A stretch of 64,000 nt of DNA from CAKZQX01 sp034435975 (GCA_034435975.1 DAOTWD010000127.1:10612-74611), one strand, 5' to 3'; positions 1 through 9,442 are shown, counted from the stretch's first letter. The notes: a model not told the origin generated them from the letters alone. Made by a program: numbers and translations.

Positions 1-3000
1 GGCGCAAAGGTCAGGGTGCCACCGGTTGGTATGTAATCGCTCCCGGCAGTGGCCGTGTCGTCACCGGTCGCATAATCGACTGTCACGGGCCAATCGGTAC
101 GGCCAGTGCGCACAACGGTGATCGTGGCTGTGCCTGCATCTTCCTGCACGGTATAGCTGTCGCTACTGAGCTGCAGCCGCGGCTCGTCGTCTATGATCGT
201 CAGATTCACCGGCTCGCCAACCGATGCATTAGCACTGGGATTGTGTAGTCGCAACCGGATGCGTTCGTTTGCTTCTGGCAGGTCATCGTCCAGAATAGTA
301 ATGTCGAAGGTCTGGCTGGTAACACCGGGCGCGAAGGTCAGGGTACCACCGGTAGCAACATAGTCGAGGCCAGCGGTCGCACCCGGGTTCGGGCCATCTT
401 CGGTGTAATACTCAACCGTTACCTCTTCGTGGTAGGGTTTGCTCAACACGACCTCGACCGTTGCTGTGCCGATATTTTCACTGACATTGCCAGGATAGGT
501 TGCGCTGAACTGGAAGCTGGCACGCGGTTCGTCATCCACAATGGTGAGCAAGACGTTGTTTGGGTTGCTCAGGTAGGTATTCCATGTGCCCGCAGGAATA
601 GTTGTTGGCCGGCGCAACCGGAGTCGGATGCGCTCGTTCGGCTCACCGATACCATCATCAAGGATGGGAACGCTGAAGGTGCGACTCATCTGTCCCGGTG
701 CGAAGGTCAGGGTGCCACCGGTAGCAACATAGTCCAGGCCAGCGGTTGCACCCGGGTTCGGGCCATCTTCGGTGTAATACTCAACCGTTACCTCTTCGTG
801 GTAGGGTTTGCTCAACACGACCTCGACCGTTGCTGTGCCGGTGTTTTCGGCCACGGTATAGCTGGTGGCACTGAACCGCACTCGCGGCTCATCGTCCATA
901 ATGGTGAGGATAGCCGTGTCACGAGTACCTGGCCGGACGTTCTGGTTGGGATTGTGTAGCCGCAACCGAATGCGCTCGTCCGGTTCGCCAATACCATCAT
1001 CGAGGATGGGAACGCCGAAGGTGCGGCTGGTCTGTCCGGGTGCGAAGGTCAGGGTACCACCGGTAGCAATGTAGTCTGTGCCTGCAGTTGCACCGGGGGC
1101 CGGGCCATTTTCCGTAAAATAATCCACGGTAATCTCGACGCTGGAGGCATGGCTCAGAACAACCTCGATTGTCGCGGTGCCTACATTTTCGGTGACGCTA
1201 TAATTGGCGTGGCGGAACTGCACGTCTGGCTCGTTATCTTCAATCGCCAGCCTGAAGGTGGCCGGTGCACCCAGGGTCGCGTTCTGCGGGTTGCTCAGCG
1301 CCAGTTCAACCGTTGCGGTGTCCTCGGCCAGCGTATCATCAATAATATCAATGGTAAAGGCGCGACTGAGGTCGCCCGGGTTAAACGTTAAGGTTGTGCC
1401 ATTCAACACATAGTCGTCACCGGGAGTAGCACTGCCGCCAGTTACGGCGTAATCGACCGTTACTGTGCGTCCGGATGGAGTACTGAGACGGGCAAATATA
1501 AACACTGTGCCGTCACCCTCGTTGACGGTGAGGGTCTCGTGACTGAAGAAAACGGTCGGTGCTACGTCATCATTCACAATCGTGCCCAACCCCTGGGCCA
1601 CGTCCAGGGCCGCATTGACCGGATTGGTGAGGTTGACGAAGAAGGCCTCGTCGTCTTCGTCACGGTTATCGCCAATGACCGGCACGCTAATCGTCTTGAC
1701 TGTCTGTCCAGGCGCGAAGGTCAGGGTGCCGGCGCGTGGCTGATAGTCGTTATCCGCCACGATGGCCGTGCCATCCTGGGTGGCATAGTCCACGGTAATC
1801 TCGCGGGTACTGGGGTTGGACAGGCTGACGGTGAACTCGAAGGGTGTGGTGGTGCCACCCGTGCCTTCTGCCTGTGTCACATTGTTGATCGAGAGGGCGG
1901 GTGGGACGTCATCGTCCACAATCGTACCAATGCCTTGCGCCACGGCAATGCTGGCGTTGACCGGATTGGTGAGGTTGACGAGGAAGGTCTCGTCGTCTTC
2001 GTCCAGGTCATCGTGATAGACCGGGACGGTGATGGTGCGGGTGGTCTGGCCAGGATTGAACGTCAGGGTGCCGGTGCGTGGCTGATAGTCGTTATCGGCG
2101 ACCGTGGCCGTGCCGTCCTGGGTAGCATAGTCCACGGTAATCTCGCGGGTACTGGGGTTAGACAGGCTGACGGTGAACACGAAGGGTGTGGTGGCGCCAC
2201 CCGTGCCTTCTGCCTGTGTCACATTGTTGATCGAGAGCGTGGGCGGGTTGTCATCGTCTACAATCGTACCAATGCCTTGCGCCACGGCAATGCTGGCGTT
2301 GACTGGATTGGTCAGGTTGACGAAGAAGGTCTCGTCATCCTCGTCTCGGTTGTCGCCAATGACCGGCACGCTGATCGTCTTGACTGTCTGTCCAGGCGCG
2401 AAGGTCAGGGTGCCGGTGCGTGGCTGATAGTCGTTATCGGCGACCGTGGCCGTGCCGTCCTGGGTAGCATAATCGACGGTGATGGGCTTGCCACTGGCAG
2501 CCGACAGGCTGACGGTGAACACGAAGGGTGTGGTGGTGCCACCCGTGCCTTCTGCCTGTGTCACATTGTTGATCGAGAGCGTGGGCGGGTTGTCATCATC
2601 AATAATGGTGCCGATGCCTTGCGCCACGGCAATGCTGGCGTTGACTGGATTGGTCAGGTTGACGAAGAAGGTCTCGTCATCCTCGTCTCGGTTGTCGCCA
2701 ATGACCGGCACGCTGATCGTCTTGACTGTCTGTCCAGGCGCGAAGGTGAGCGTGCCACTCCGCGGTTGATAGTCGTTATCGGTGACCGTGGCCGTGCCGT
2801 CGGCTGTGGCATAATCGACGGTGATGGGCTTGCCACTGGCAGCCGATAGGCGCACATTGAAGATAGCATTAATAATATCTGGCGGGTTGCCTTCGATCAC
2901 CGTTACGTTATCAATGAACAACGTGGGTGAACCATCATCGTCAATAATGGTGCCCATCCCCTGGGCTACGGCAATGGTGGCGTTGGTGGGATTGGTCAGG

Positions 3001-4790
3001 TTGACGAGGAAGGTCTCGTCGTCTTCATCCACGTCATCGTGATTGACCAGAACCGTGATCGTCTTGCTGGTCTGGCCAGGCGCGAAGGTGAGCGTGCCAC
3101 TCCGCGGTTGATAGTCGTTATCGGTGACCGTGGCCGTGCCGTCGGCTGTGGCATAATCGACGGAGATCTCGCGGGTACTGGGATTGGACAGGCTCACGGT
3201 GAACACGAAGGGCGTTGTCTCCCCACCTGTACCTTCCAGTTCCGTGACATTATTAATGGCGATGGTGGTGGCATCATCGTTCACAATCGTGCCCATCCCC
3301 TGGGCCACGTCCAGGGTCGCATTGACCGGATTGCTCAAGTTGACAAAGAAGGGCTCGTCGTCTTCGTCGCGGTTATCGCCAATGACGGGGACAATGATGG
3401 TGCGTGTGGTCTGACCAGGCGTGAAGGTCAGGGTGCCGGCGCGCTCTTGATGGTCGTTATCGGCCACGGTCGCTGTCCCATCCTGGGTGGCATAATCGAC
3501 GGTGATGGGCTTGCCACTGGCTGTAGACAGGCTGACGGTGAATGTGGCATTGACGGTATCAGGCGCGTTGCCCTCGATCACACCGACGTTATTGATCGAC
3601 AATTCGGGGGGGGCGTCGTTATCTTTGATCGTTACGATCAGCGGGTTCATGCCGCTCAGAATGGCATTCATCGCGCCGCTCAACGTTAACTCAATCGTTT
3701 GGTCCGGTTCATCCAGCGTATCATCGATAATTGTGAGACGGATGGTCTGTTGGGTAACACCAGGTTCAAAGGTCAGCGTTCCATCCGGCAGATCATAGTC
3801 TGCGCCCCTGGTTGCGCTTCCGCCTGTCACGCTGTAGTTGACCTGGATCGTCTGAGCGGAAGTCGTACTCAAGCTTACAGGAATGTCAATCGTTCCCACG
3901 TCCTCGTCGACACTGAAATAGTTGACGCGGAAACGGGCCAGGACAGACACTGGCACGTCGGTGGGCGTGGCGGTCGGGTCTATTCTGGGCAGGTCGGTGG
4001 GCGTGGCGGTTGGCTCAATCGTTGCAGTGGACGTGGGCGTAATGGTTGGCTCATTTGTTGCAGTAGATGTAGTGGTCGGCCGGGGGGTTGCCGTCGCGGT
4101 GGGCGTGCGTGTTGGCTGGGGGGTTGCCGTCGCGGTGGGCGTGTGCGTTGGCTGGGGGGTTGCCGTCGCGGTGGGCGTGCGCGTTGGCTGGGGGGTTGTT
4201 GTCGGTGAAAGATGCAGGTTCATTGGGCGAGTGGGTGTTACCGAAGGTACGTGCTGTATCGGAGCCGCCGGTGGTGCCTCCGCTGCGATGGGAGTCGTAG
4301 TTGCTGGTGGAATAGACACTATTCTTGTGGGCGAGGCCGTTGCGCGTGCCGGTGGTATTGCGGCCACAACGACCGGTGTTGATGTCGGCGTTGGTGAGCG
4401 ACCCGGGGGCAAGGAGGGTGGCAGTGGCGGTAATGTTGGCGTCGGGTTCCTAAAACCACCAATCACCGCCACCGGAACCGTATCATTCCGTGGATGGATA
4501 CCAGGAATCGGTAGAGTGGGCGCAGGGTCGTCTGGAATAAGGGCTTCAGGATTATAGGCAGGCAAGCGTGGACCGATCCCCCAGGGACTATAGTCGGCCT
4601 TGCCAATTGCCAGTACACTGCGCGGGTAGGAAATGGCACGCGGTATCACCAGCCATAGCGCCAGTTGGGAGATGCCACATAGCGCCAGCAGGGTGAGCAG
4701 CAAAATCGCACTGACCAGACCGAGCAATACCGGCGGTCTAAGCTGCGCTTGCGAAAGTTGTTCCTGATTGTTCGGGACTTCCGGTTGCAT
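1..4790 (-). CDS. Giant membrane-anchored Calx-beta repeat surface protein (3' end outside window)
   Basis: One open frame from the ATG at 4790 to the window edge gives about 1596 residues with no stop. Residues 1-18 are polar and residues 19-43 form one hydrophobic segment, so the protein is probably a signal-anchored extracytoplasmic protein. Residues about 75-290 are a Pro/Thr/Ser-rich stalk with 12-residue repeats. From about position 3940 down to 1 there are about twelve Calx-beta domains, the last cut by the window. Each carries a V-DY-T--GTLTF-PG block followed by an acidic DD--DE/DEDDE block, the expected calcium-binding loops. Such domains are known from adhesins and matrix proteins, so a surface or adhesion role is inferred. 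The start overlaps the 3' end of the upstream sensor kinase by 53 bases, suggesting translational coupling. The repeats are unusually similar at DNA level. The true C-terminus and any sorting signal are not visible. Confidence 0.9.
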   Translation of the reverse strand, partial: MQPEVPNNQEQLSQAQLRPPVLLGLVSAILLLTLLALCGISQLALWLVIPRAISYPRSVLAIGKADYSPWGIGPRLPAYNPEALIPDDPAPTLPIPGIHPRNDTVPVAVIGGFRNPTPTLPPLPPSLPPGRSPTPTSTPVVVAAIPPARATASPTRIVSIPPATTTPIAAEAPPAAPIQHVPSVTPTRPMNLHLSPTTTPQPTRTPTATATPQPTHTPTATATPQPTRTPTATATPRPTTTSTATNEPTITPTSTATIEPTATPTDLPRIDPTATPTDVPVSVLARFRVNYFSVDEDVGTIDIPVSLSTTSAQTIQVNYSVTGGSATRGADYDLPDGTLTFEPGVTQQTIRLTIIDDTLDEPDQTIELTLSGAMNAILSGMNPLIVTIKDNDAPPELSINNVGVIEGNAPDTVNATFTVSLSTASGKPITVDYATQDGTATVADNDHQERAGTLTFTPGQTTRTIIVPVIGDNRDEDDEPFFVNLSNPVNATLDVAQGMGTIVNDDATTIAINNVTELEGTGGETTPFVFTVSLSNPSTREISVDYATADGTATVTDNDYQPRSGTLTFAPGQTSKTITVLVNHDDVDEDDETFLVNLTNPTNATIAVAQGMGTIIDDDGSPTLFIDNVTVIEGNPPDIINAIFNVRLSAASGKPITVDYATADGTATVTDNDYQPRSGTLTFAPGQTVKTISVPVIGDNRDEDDETFFVNLTNPVNASIAVAQGIGTIIDDDNPPTLSINNVTQAEGTGGTTTPFVFTVSLSAASGKPITVDYATQDGTATVADNDYQPRTGTLTFAPGQTVKTISVPVIGDNRDEDDETFFVNLTNPVNASIAVAQGIGTIVDDDNPPTLSINNVTQAEGTGGATTPFVFTVSLSNPSTREITVDYATQDGTATVADNDYQPRTGTLTFNPGQTTRTITVPVYHDDLDEDDETFLVNLTNPVNASIAVAQGIGTIVDDDVPPALSINNVTQAEGTGGTTTPFEFTVSLSNPSTREITVDYATQDGTAIVADNDYQPRAGTLTFAPGQTVKTISVPVIGDNRDEDDEAFFVNLTNPVNAALDVAQGLGTIVNDDVAPTVFFSHETLTVNEGDGTVFIFARLSTPSGRTVTVDYAVTGGSATPGDDYVLNGTTLTFNPGDLSRAFTIDIIDDTLAEDTATVELALSNPQNATLGAPATFRLAIEDNEPDVQFRHANYSVTENVGTATIEVVLSHASSVEITVDYFTENGPAPGATAGTDYIATGGTLTFAPGQTSRTFGVPILDDGIGEPDERIRLRLHNPNQNVRPGTRDTAILTIMDDEPRVRFSATSYTVAENTGTATVEVVLSKPYHEEVTVEYYTEDGPNPGATAGLDYVATGGTLTFAPGQMSRTFSVPILDDGIGEPNERIRLRLRRPTTIPAGTWNTYLSNPNNVLLTIVDDEPRASFQFSATYPGNVSENIGTATVEVVLSKPYHEEVTVEYYTEDGPNPGATAGLDYVATGGTLTFAPGVTSQTFDITILDDDLPEANERIRLRLHNPSANASVGEPVNLTIIDDEPRLQLSSDSYTVQEDAGTATITVVRTGRTDWPVTVDYATGDDTATAGSDYIPTGGTLTFA
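346..845 (-). repeat. Near-identical Calx-beta unit pair, 369-bp period
   Basis: About 115 bases at roughly 361-476 recur almost unchanged at roughly 730-845. This is an offset of 369 bases (123 codons) inside the Calx-beta gene. Neighbouring Calx-beta domains are far less alike at DNA level, which points to recent duplication or gene conversion. Confidence 0.8.
1580..2860 (-). repeat. Tandem 342-bp DNA repeats encoding Calx-beta domains
   Basis: Marker sequences recur exactly 342 bases apart: an identical 17-base block lies at 1879, 2221 and 2563, and another at 2481 and 2823. The 342 bases equal 114 codons, one Calx-beta domain. Long stretches of the units are identical at DNA level, including third codon positions. 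Mosaic exchange of segments between units is visible, with two alternative versions of the middle block (NPSTREI or AASGKPI) distributed among otherwise identical units. Confidence 0.85.
4081..4200 (-). repeat. 36-bp tandem repeats encoding Pro/Thr stalk
   Basis: About three direct copies of a 36-base unit encode the 12-residue repeat PTRTPTATATPQ in the stalk between the membrane segment and the Calx-beta domains. Variant copies continue at both edges. Such repeats are prone to length change. Confidence 0.75.
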
Positions 4791-7002
4791 CTGTAACCCT
4801 GAGAGTAAAGCTAAATATACTGCCCTGGCCCGGGGTGCTGATCACCCACACCCGCCCACCATGACGCTCGACTAGCTGGCGTACAATTGCCAGACCTAAA
4901 CCAATTCCTCGTTCGGACGAGTTAATTCCCTCGTTCGTGCCCGCACCACGGGTAAAGCGCTGAAAGATCTGGTCATACATATCGGTGGGAATACCGCGGC
5001 CCGTATCCGATACATCGACCCGTACAAACGCACCTTCACAGACGGCATGGATGTTGATCGACCCACTGTCAGTATAGCGCCGTGCATTATCAACCAGTTG
5101 CAACATAATTGTACGCAGTTGATCTTGATCGGCCAGCACGGGTGGTGTTTCGCCTGGAATGGTGATGTTCAATTCCAATCCTTTGGCCTTGATCAGACTC
5201 TGGAGCGGCCAGACCGCCTCTTCTACTACACGTAAGAGATCGACCGGCTCTAACGTGAGGGTCAGCGAGCCGGAGTCGATATTCGCAATCACAATCACAT
5301 TGTTAATCAGACTGGTCATATTAACCGTATGCTGGCGCATCGTTTCGATCACCATGCGCTGATCATCTTCCAATGCGCCCAGCAAGCCCCGCAATAGCAG
5401 ATCGGTATTGCCGCGTAACACTGTGAGCGGTGTCCGTAGTTCGTGCGAAATGGTCGCAATAAAGTTGGCACGGGCACGTTCAATGGCAATCTCGGTGGTC
5501 ATATCATGAAGAACACAGACATAGCGCATCGTATGGCTCTGCGGCGTAACCACCGGCGCGATCGCTACCCGCACAATAAAATCATTTAATTTGTATAGAT
5601 CGGCCGCACGGCGCGAGTCGAAGTCGGGCATACCCTCGGTAAGTTGTACCAGCGGCAACTCGCTGAGATACTGTGGCAGTTGCTCTGGCCGATCACAGCC
5701 GAGCATGCTGCGCAATGTGCTGTTGAGTACCTCGATCTTGCCATCGGCATCACACACGACAATGCCATCGGTGATACTCTCGACAATTGCTGCGCGTTGT
5801 CGTGACTCGGAGAGCACTGCCTGGTAAAGCCGTAGCAAATGCTCGGTCATCTGGTTAAACGAATCGGAAAGAACGCCGACCTCGTCACGCGAGTGTACGC
5901 GGCTGCGACGGCGAAAATTGCCTGCGGTGACCGAGCGTGCTGTCAGTACCAGTTCATTCAGCGGCGCGGTAATAATCCGGGCGATGTAGACCCCCAATGC
6001 AACGATCATGACCATGGCCAGCAGGGTGAGGGTGATCATCGGGCCACGGGCGTCGGCCCAGGCACTGGTGACATAATCGCGGCCCAGCGCCGTTGATATG
6101 ATACCAATCGTCATTCCACGAATATGTAGCGGGGCATAGGCGAACTGATATTCACGTTCGTTGATGGTTTTCACATCAAATATAGCCTGCCCCGCGGGTG
6201 CTGCCTGATCCCAAAACGAGGTCAGCACGTCGGTCGAGATGTTAAAAACGTGCAGACCTGCTACAGGATGGGTGGTGCTACTGAGGGTCTGGCCTTGGGT
6301 ATCATACAGCGTAACGATCGTTGCCTGTGATTGATTGCGTAATCGGGTGAGCATGGTTTCAACTCGTAGGGCAACGATCAAACCGCCTACAATATCATCG
6401 CCCTGGCGTACCGGGGCGATGGTGCTGAGATAGGCGGTATTCGTATCGGCTAAATAGATAATTCCGGCAAACTTATCACCGAGCGGGTCGCTGTCGGCAG
6501 CGAGAATGCGGGGAACGAACCAGGTGCTGGATAGATCCAGTGCGGGATGCAGGATATAGGGGGGATCGGCGCGCGCATCCGGCGCACGCTCCAGATCGGC
6601 CAGAGTCTGCCCGTGTTGATCAAACGCAATCAGCCGATCCAGGTTGACATTCGCCCGCAGGATACCGGCCCGGAAATAGGGATCGAGCGCCGCCTCGATC
6701 CCTGGCCGATCGCCAGCAGCCAGTGCGTCTGCCAGGGCTGGCGCTCCTGTCCAGGGATTAGCGGCAGCGAACGCGACCTCGCGTAAGAACTGGAGGTTTG
6801 CCCGTTCCTGATTAAGCAGTTCATCGCTGGCGATACGTGCCACGCCGGCCAGTTGATTGTCAAACCGTTCCTGCCATGAGTCAGCCACCAGACTGAACGC
6901 AATCGTTGCGATTGCGACGGCTACACAGAACGCCAGTAGTAGAAAGGGTAGGATGATTTTGTATTGGAGTCGTGAGTACAACTCCTGCAAGAGCAGGCCC
7001 AT
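4738..7002 (-). CDS. Membrane sensor histidine kinase (Cache-like, HAMP, PAS, HisKA, HATPase)
   Basis: The product has 754 residues. Transmembrane segment 1 is at about 17-39, an extracytoplasmic double-Cache-like sensor at about 40-315, transmembrane segment 2 at about 322-343, HAMP at about 344-397 and PAS at about 403-505. The HisKA H-box is SHELRTP with His520. The HATPase_c domain follows, with N639 in the N-box, DTGRGIP as G1 and GIGLGLA as G2. It should autophosphorylate in response to an extracellular or membrane cue and pass phosphate to an unlinked regulator. No response regulator adjoins it. The next gene on the same strand, the Calx-beta protein, starts inside its last 53 bases, so the kinase may be co-expressed with that surface protein. 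The start at 7002 places the first membrane segment at the usual distance from the N-terminus. Confidence 0.92.
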   Translation of the reverse strand: MGLLLQELYSRLQYKIILPFLLLAFCVAVAIATIAFSLVADSWQERFDNQLAGVARIASDELLNQERANLQFLREVAFAAANPWTGAPALADALAAGDRPGIEAALDPYFRAGILRANVNLDRLIAFDQHGQTLADLERAPDARADPPYILHPALDLSSTWFVPRILAADSDPLGDKFAGIIYLADTNTAYLSTIAPVRQGDDIVGGLIVALRVETMLTRLRNQSQATIVTLYDTQGQTLSSTTHPVAGLHVFNISTDVLTSFWDQAAPAGQAIFDVKTINEREYQFAYAPLHIRGMTIGIISTALGRDYVTSAWADARGPMITLTLLAMVMIVALGVYIARIITAPLNELVLTARSVTAGNFRRRSRVHSRDEVGVLSDSFNQMTEHLLRLYQAVLSESRQRAAIVESITDGIVVCDADGKIEVLNSTLRSMLGCDRPEQLPQYLSELPLVQLTEGMPDFDSRRAADLYKLNDFIVRVAIAPVVTPQSHTMRYVCVLHDMTTEIAIERARANFIATISHELRTPLTVLRGNTDLLLRGLLGALEDDQRMVIETMRQHTVNMTSLINNVIVIANIDSGSLTLTLEPVDLLRVVEEAVWPLQSLIKAKGLELNITIPGETPPVLADQDQLRTIMLQLVDNARRYTDSGSINIHAVCEGAFVRVDVSDTGRGIPTDMYDQIFQRFTRGAGTNEGINSSERGIGLGLAIVRQLVERHGGRVWVISTPGQGSIFSFTLRVTDATGSPEQSGTTFASAA

Positions 7003-7397
7003 AGCTCGCGTTCCTTAGCGCAGGTGAAACCACTGGGCGATAGCGTTGGACAAGACAGTATTAGGAAGTATCAACAAGGTTTGTTTCACGCCTTATCCCT
7101 TCGATTATAGTCTATTCATAGCCAAAAATCAATCAACTATGACATTTGTAGTTAACAGTTTCGTTATATTTACACGAGTTCCGCGATGGTCTGATCACCT
7201 GGCCCTGTGTTGCAATCAGATTGTCGGTTCCCTGCTATAATGAATACGGGTTATGCGGTGGTATTGTCAAGTAGCCTTTTCGCCTGGGGTAGAGCGGTAT
7301 TTGTGTTTCAGCGACCGCGTAACTCGCGTAATGAAAAGCAAACAGCAGAGACATACTGCCCTGGATGTTGATATGTTATTGTAAATGGGGAACCAAG
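7003..7397. promoter_or_regulatory. Divergent intergenic region with two candidate -10 boxes
   Basis: This AT-richer 395-base gap separates the minus-strand kinase from the plus-strand DICT gene. A TATAAT is read on the minus strand at 7104-7109, facing the kinase, and a second TATAAT lies on the plus strand at 7236-7241, facing the DICT gene. Neither has a convincing -35 hexamer at 16-18 bases, so both are tentative. No coding region is seen. Confidence 0.35.
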
Positions 7398-8018
7398 GTG
7401 ACATCATCAGAACAATCAGCCTTGCCAACAGCCGCCACTGATCACATATCGCCGGTGACGCTGGCGACTCTGAGTTTCACCAGTAGCCTGAATAACCATC
7501 ATCTGAGCTTGCACAGCCGCAGCATGATGTTGCATCTGAGCTATCTGATCGAGGACTACGCCGCCAGCGAAACAGACACCCTGTTAATTGCCTCCTTTCA
7601 GCGCTTTTCGTTGTATCGTCGTCAGATCGGGCGTTACCGTCGGCTGGCACCGCGTTGTCGCCACGTGTACATACTCGGTATGCCGGATGAACAGCCCCCC
7701 GAAGTGGCGAATGTTACCTATATTCCAATCGCTGCCACATGGCCGCTGATGCATGAGTGGGTTGTGATTGCCAGTGGCCCGACCTGCGGTATTGCACTAT
7801 GTGCCCGCGATCAGCAGCAGTTGCAACCCGCCCATCGGTCAGAGCATTTTCAGGCCTTGTGGACAACCAGTGTGCCGTTGATTGACCATGCGGTTGCATC
7901 CTTCTTTATGGCTATTGGCCAGAGTCCACCGGTCATTGACCGCGATCTCCAGGTGTTAAATCAGGCCGTTATTACGCCCCTCCTGCCCGGTGGCGCGCGT
8001 CGCCGCCGCAGTAGATAG
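7398..8018 (+). CDS. Stand-alone DICT sensory-domain protein
   Basis: The product has 206 residues from the GTG at 7398, chosen because GGGG lies about 8 bases upstream. An in-frame ATG at 7365 would add 11 residues. The sequence resembles the DICT domain known from diguanylate cyclases and two-component proteins. It has an LSYLIED helix, LLIASFQRFSLYRRQIGRY, a central HVYILGMPDE strand, and EWVVIASGP leading to an ALCARD block. DICT is usually fused to an output module, but here nothing else is attached except an Arg-rich tail (RRRRSR). It is probably a cytoplasmic ligand- or partner-binding protein. It diverges from the neighbouring sensor kinase gene, which is a possible but unproven functional link. 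Confidence 0.65.
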   Translation: MTSSEQSALPTAATDHISPVTLATLSFTSSLNNHHLSLHSRSMMLHLSYLIEDYAASETDTLLIASFQRFSLYRRQIGRYRRLAPRCRHVYILGMPDEQPPEVANVTYIPIAATWPLMHEWVVIASGPTCGIALCARDQQQLQPAHRSEHFQALWTTSVPLIDHAVASFFMAIGQSPPVIDRDLQVLNQAVITPLLPGGARRRRSR

Positions 8019-8096
8019 CGTTGCTATGTGCTGGAAGGCTGGAACCTGGCTGCTGGCACTGTTGCGGTGCCCACTTTGCATACACGAGGAAGATTT

Positions 8097-8531
8097 ATGT
8101 GTACCCGTGCCCGTACTTGCTGTTTGATGACTCTGCCGGGTCTGTTGCTGGTGTCTAGCTGTAATGTGCTGAGTTTCGTCCAATCACCCACCCCCAGCCC
8201 GATAATTATCTTGCCTTCGCCGACACCGGGTGATGCACCACCGGCCGATCCTTTTTCGCCTATCGCCACTCTTGCCACAGATGGATTGGATGCACCACCG
8301 TCCACAGATGCACCGGTACCTGCACCTGGTGGCCGACTGGCGCAGGTACAGACACGGGGGACGCTGATCTGCGGGGTTAACGCTGAGCTGCAAGGCTTTG
8401 GCTTTTATGACAATGTGCGTGGGCAGTGGAGCGGCTTGGATGTTGACTTCTGCCGGGTGGTTGCTGCTGCGATTTGTAGCGATGCCACCCGTGTTGAGTT
8501 TCGCGAGGATGCTGCATCCTACCAGAGGTGA
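8097..8531 (+). pseudogene. Truncated amino-acid ABC transporter substrate-binding lipoprotein
   Basis: The ATG at 8097 follows a good ribosome site (GAGGAAG). The product begins with a lipoprotein signal whose lipobox is LLVSSC, then a Pro/Ser-rich linker. The start of a family 3 solute-binding domain follows, with TRGTLICGVN, LQGFGFYD, WSGLDVDFCRVVAAAI and the beginning of the VEF strand. This matches the first quarter of glutamate or general L-amino-acid binding proteins, which normally run to about 330-370 residues. The frame stops after 144 residues, and I could not find the rest of the domain in any frame before the next gene at 8654. It is therefore a deletion-truncated relic. No permease or ATPase genes are adjacent. 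Confidence 0.75.
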
Positions 8532-8653
8532 TAGCAGATTCGCTTTGCCAGTTGACAACCATTGCTGGTGGTTTTACCATGAGCCGTTAAGAAGAGTAAA
8601 AAGAACGCGGCCACATCGTCACATATCCGTGCGGGCAAGGACGGGCCATTGGT

Positions 8654-9442
8654 ATGGATCCACAGGGCAAGATCGTGATTATTACCGGGGCATCCGGCGG
8701 CATTGGAGCGGCAGCGGCACGTGCATTTGCTGCCGCTGGTGCATCAGTGGCACTGGCCGCCCGTTCTGGCACTGAACTGGAGCGCCTTGCCGCCGAATTG
8801 CCGGAACATCCCCTGGTAGTGCCGACCGATGTGGGCAACGTCAGTGCTGCCCATGCCCTGGTGGAGCGGGTGATCGCTGAACGAGGCCAGGTTGATATTC
8901 TGATCAACAATGCAGGCGTTGGTCTGGCCGGGCCAATAGCAACACTGGGTTCCGCCGATCTCGAGCACGTCCTGACTGTCAATCTGCTGGGGCCGTTGCA
9001 TACCATTCAAGCCGTCGTTGCACATATGCGTCAGCGTGGGCGGGGGCAGATTATCAACGTCTCCTCGGTAGTAGGGCGGCAGGCACTGCCCTACCTGGGC
9101 GGCTATGCGGCCTCGAAAGCGGCACTGGATCGTTTGACCGAGGCGTTACGGATGGAGTTGCGCGGTACTGGGATTGCAGTAACACTGGTGCGCCCTGGTA
9201 CCGTCCAGACCGAGTTTCGTCAGCGACGGCTGGGTCATGGCCAGGAAGAACGCCGTATTGCGCCACGAGGTGTGCCGCCGCAGGTTGTGGCCCAGGCGTT
9301 GCTACGCGCTGCGCGCCGTGAGCCGCGCACAATCTATGTTACACTGCAGGATCGCATACTGGTGCTCCTGTCCACGCTCCTGCCAGGAGTGGCCGAAGCT
9401 GTTCTGAGCCGTTCGTTTCGTTGGAAAGACGCACCGCTATAA
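8654..9442 (+). CDS. Short-chain dehydrogenase/reductase (SDR)
   Basis: The product is a 262-residue classical SDR with a Rossmann fold. TGASGGIG at residues 11-18 binds the dinucleotide, NNAG lies at 85-88, the catalytic Ser is near 137-138, and the YAASK motif gives Tyr151 and Lys155. It is a cytoplasmic NAD(P)-dependent oxidoreductase, and the sequence alone does not define the substrate. The C-terminal part (about 190-262) has basic and hydrophobic segments typical of the lipid-acting SDR subgroup, but this is weak evidence. The hydroxypyruvate isomerase-like gene follows 90 bases downstream on the same strand and could share the transcript. Confidence 0.92.
   Translation: MDPQGKIVIITGASGGIGAAAARAFAAAGASVALAARSGTELERLAAELPEHPLVVPTDVGNVSAAHALVERVIAERGQVDILINNAGVGLAGPIATLGSADLEHVLTVNLLGPLHTIQAVVAHMRQRGRGQIINVSSVVGRQALPYLGGYAASKAALDRLTEALRMELRGTGIAVTLVRPGTVQTEFRQRRLGHGQEERRIAPRGVPPQVVAQALLRAARREPRTIYVTLQDRILVLLSTLLPGVAEAVLSRSFRWKDAPL

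Noticed and set aside
1539..2849. 436-codon plus-strand open frame inside the Calx-beta gene
   Set aside because: It is antisense to the 342-bp tandem repeats. Repetition keeps the reverse frame open, and the real coding sense with Calx-beta motifs is the minus strand.
1580..2860. CRISPR-like array
   Set aside because: The regular period is 342 bases without spacers, and the repeats encode protein domains in frame.
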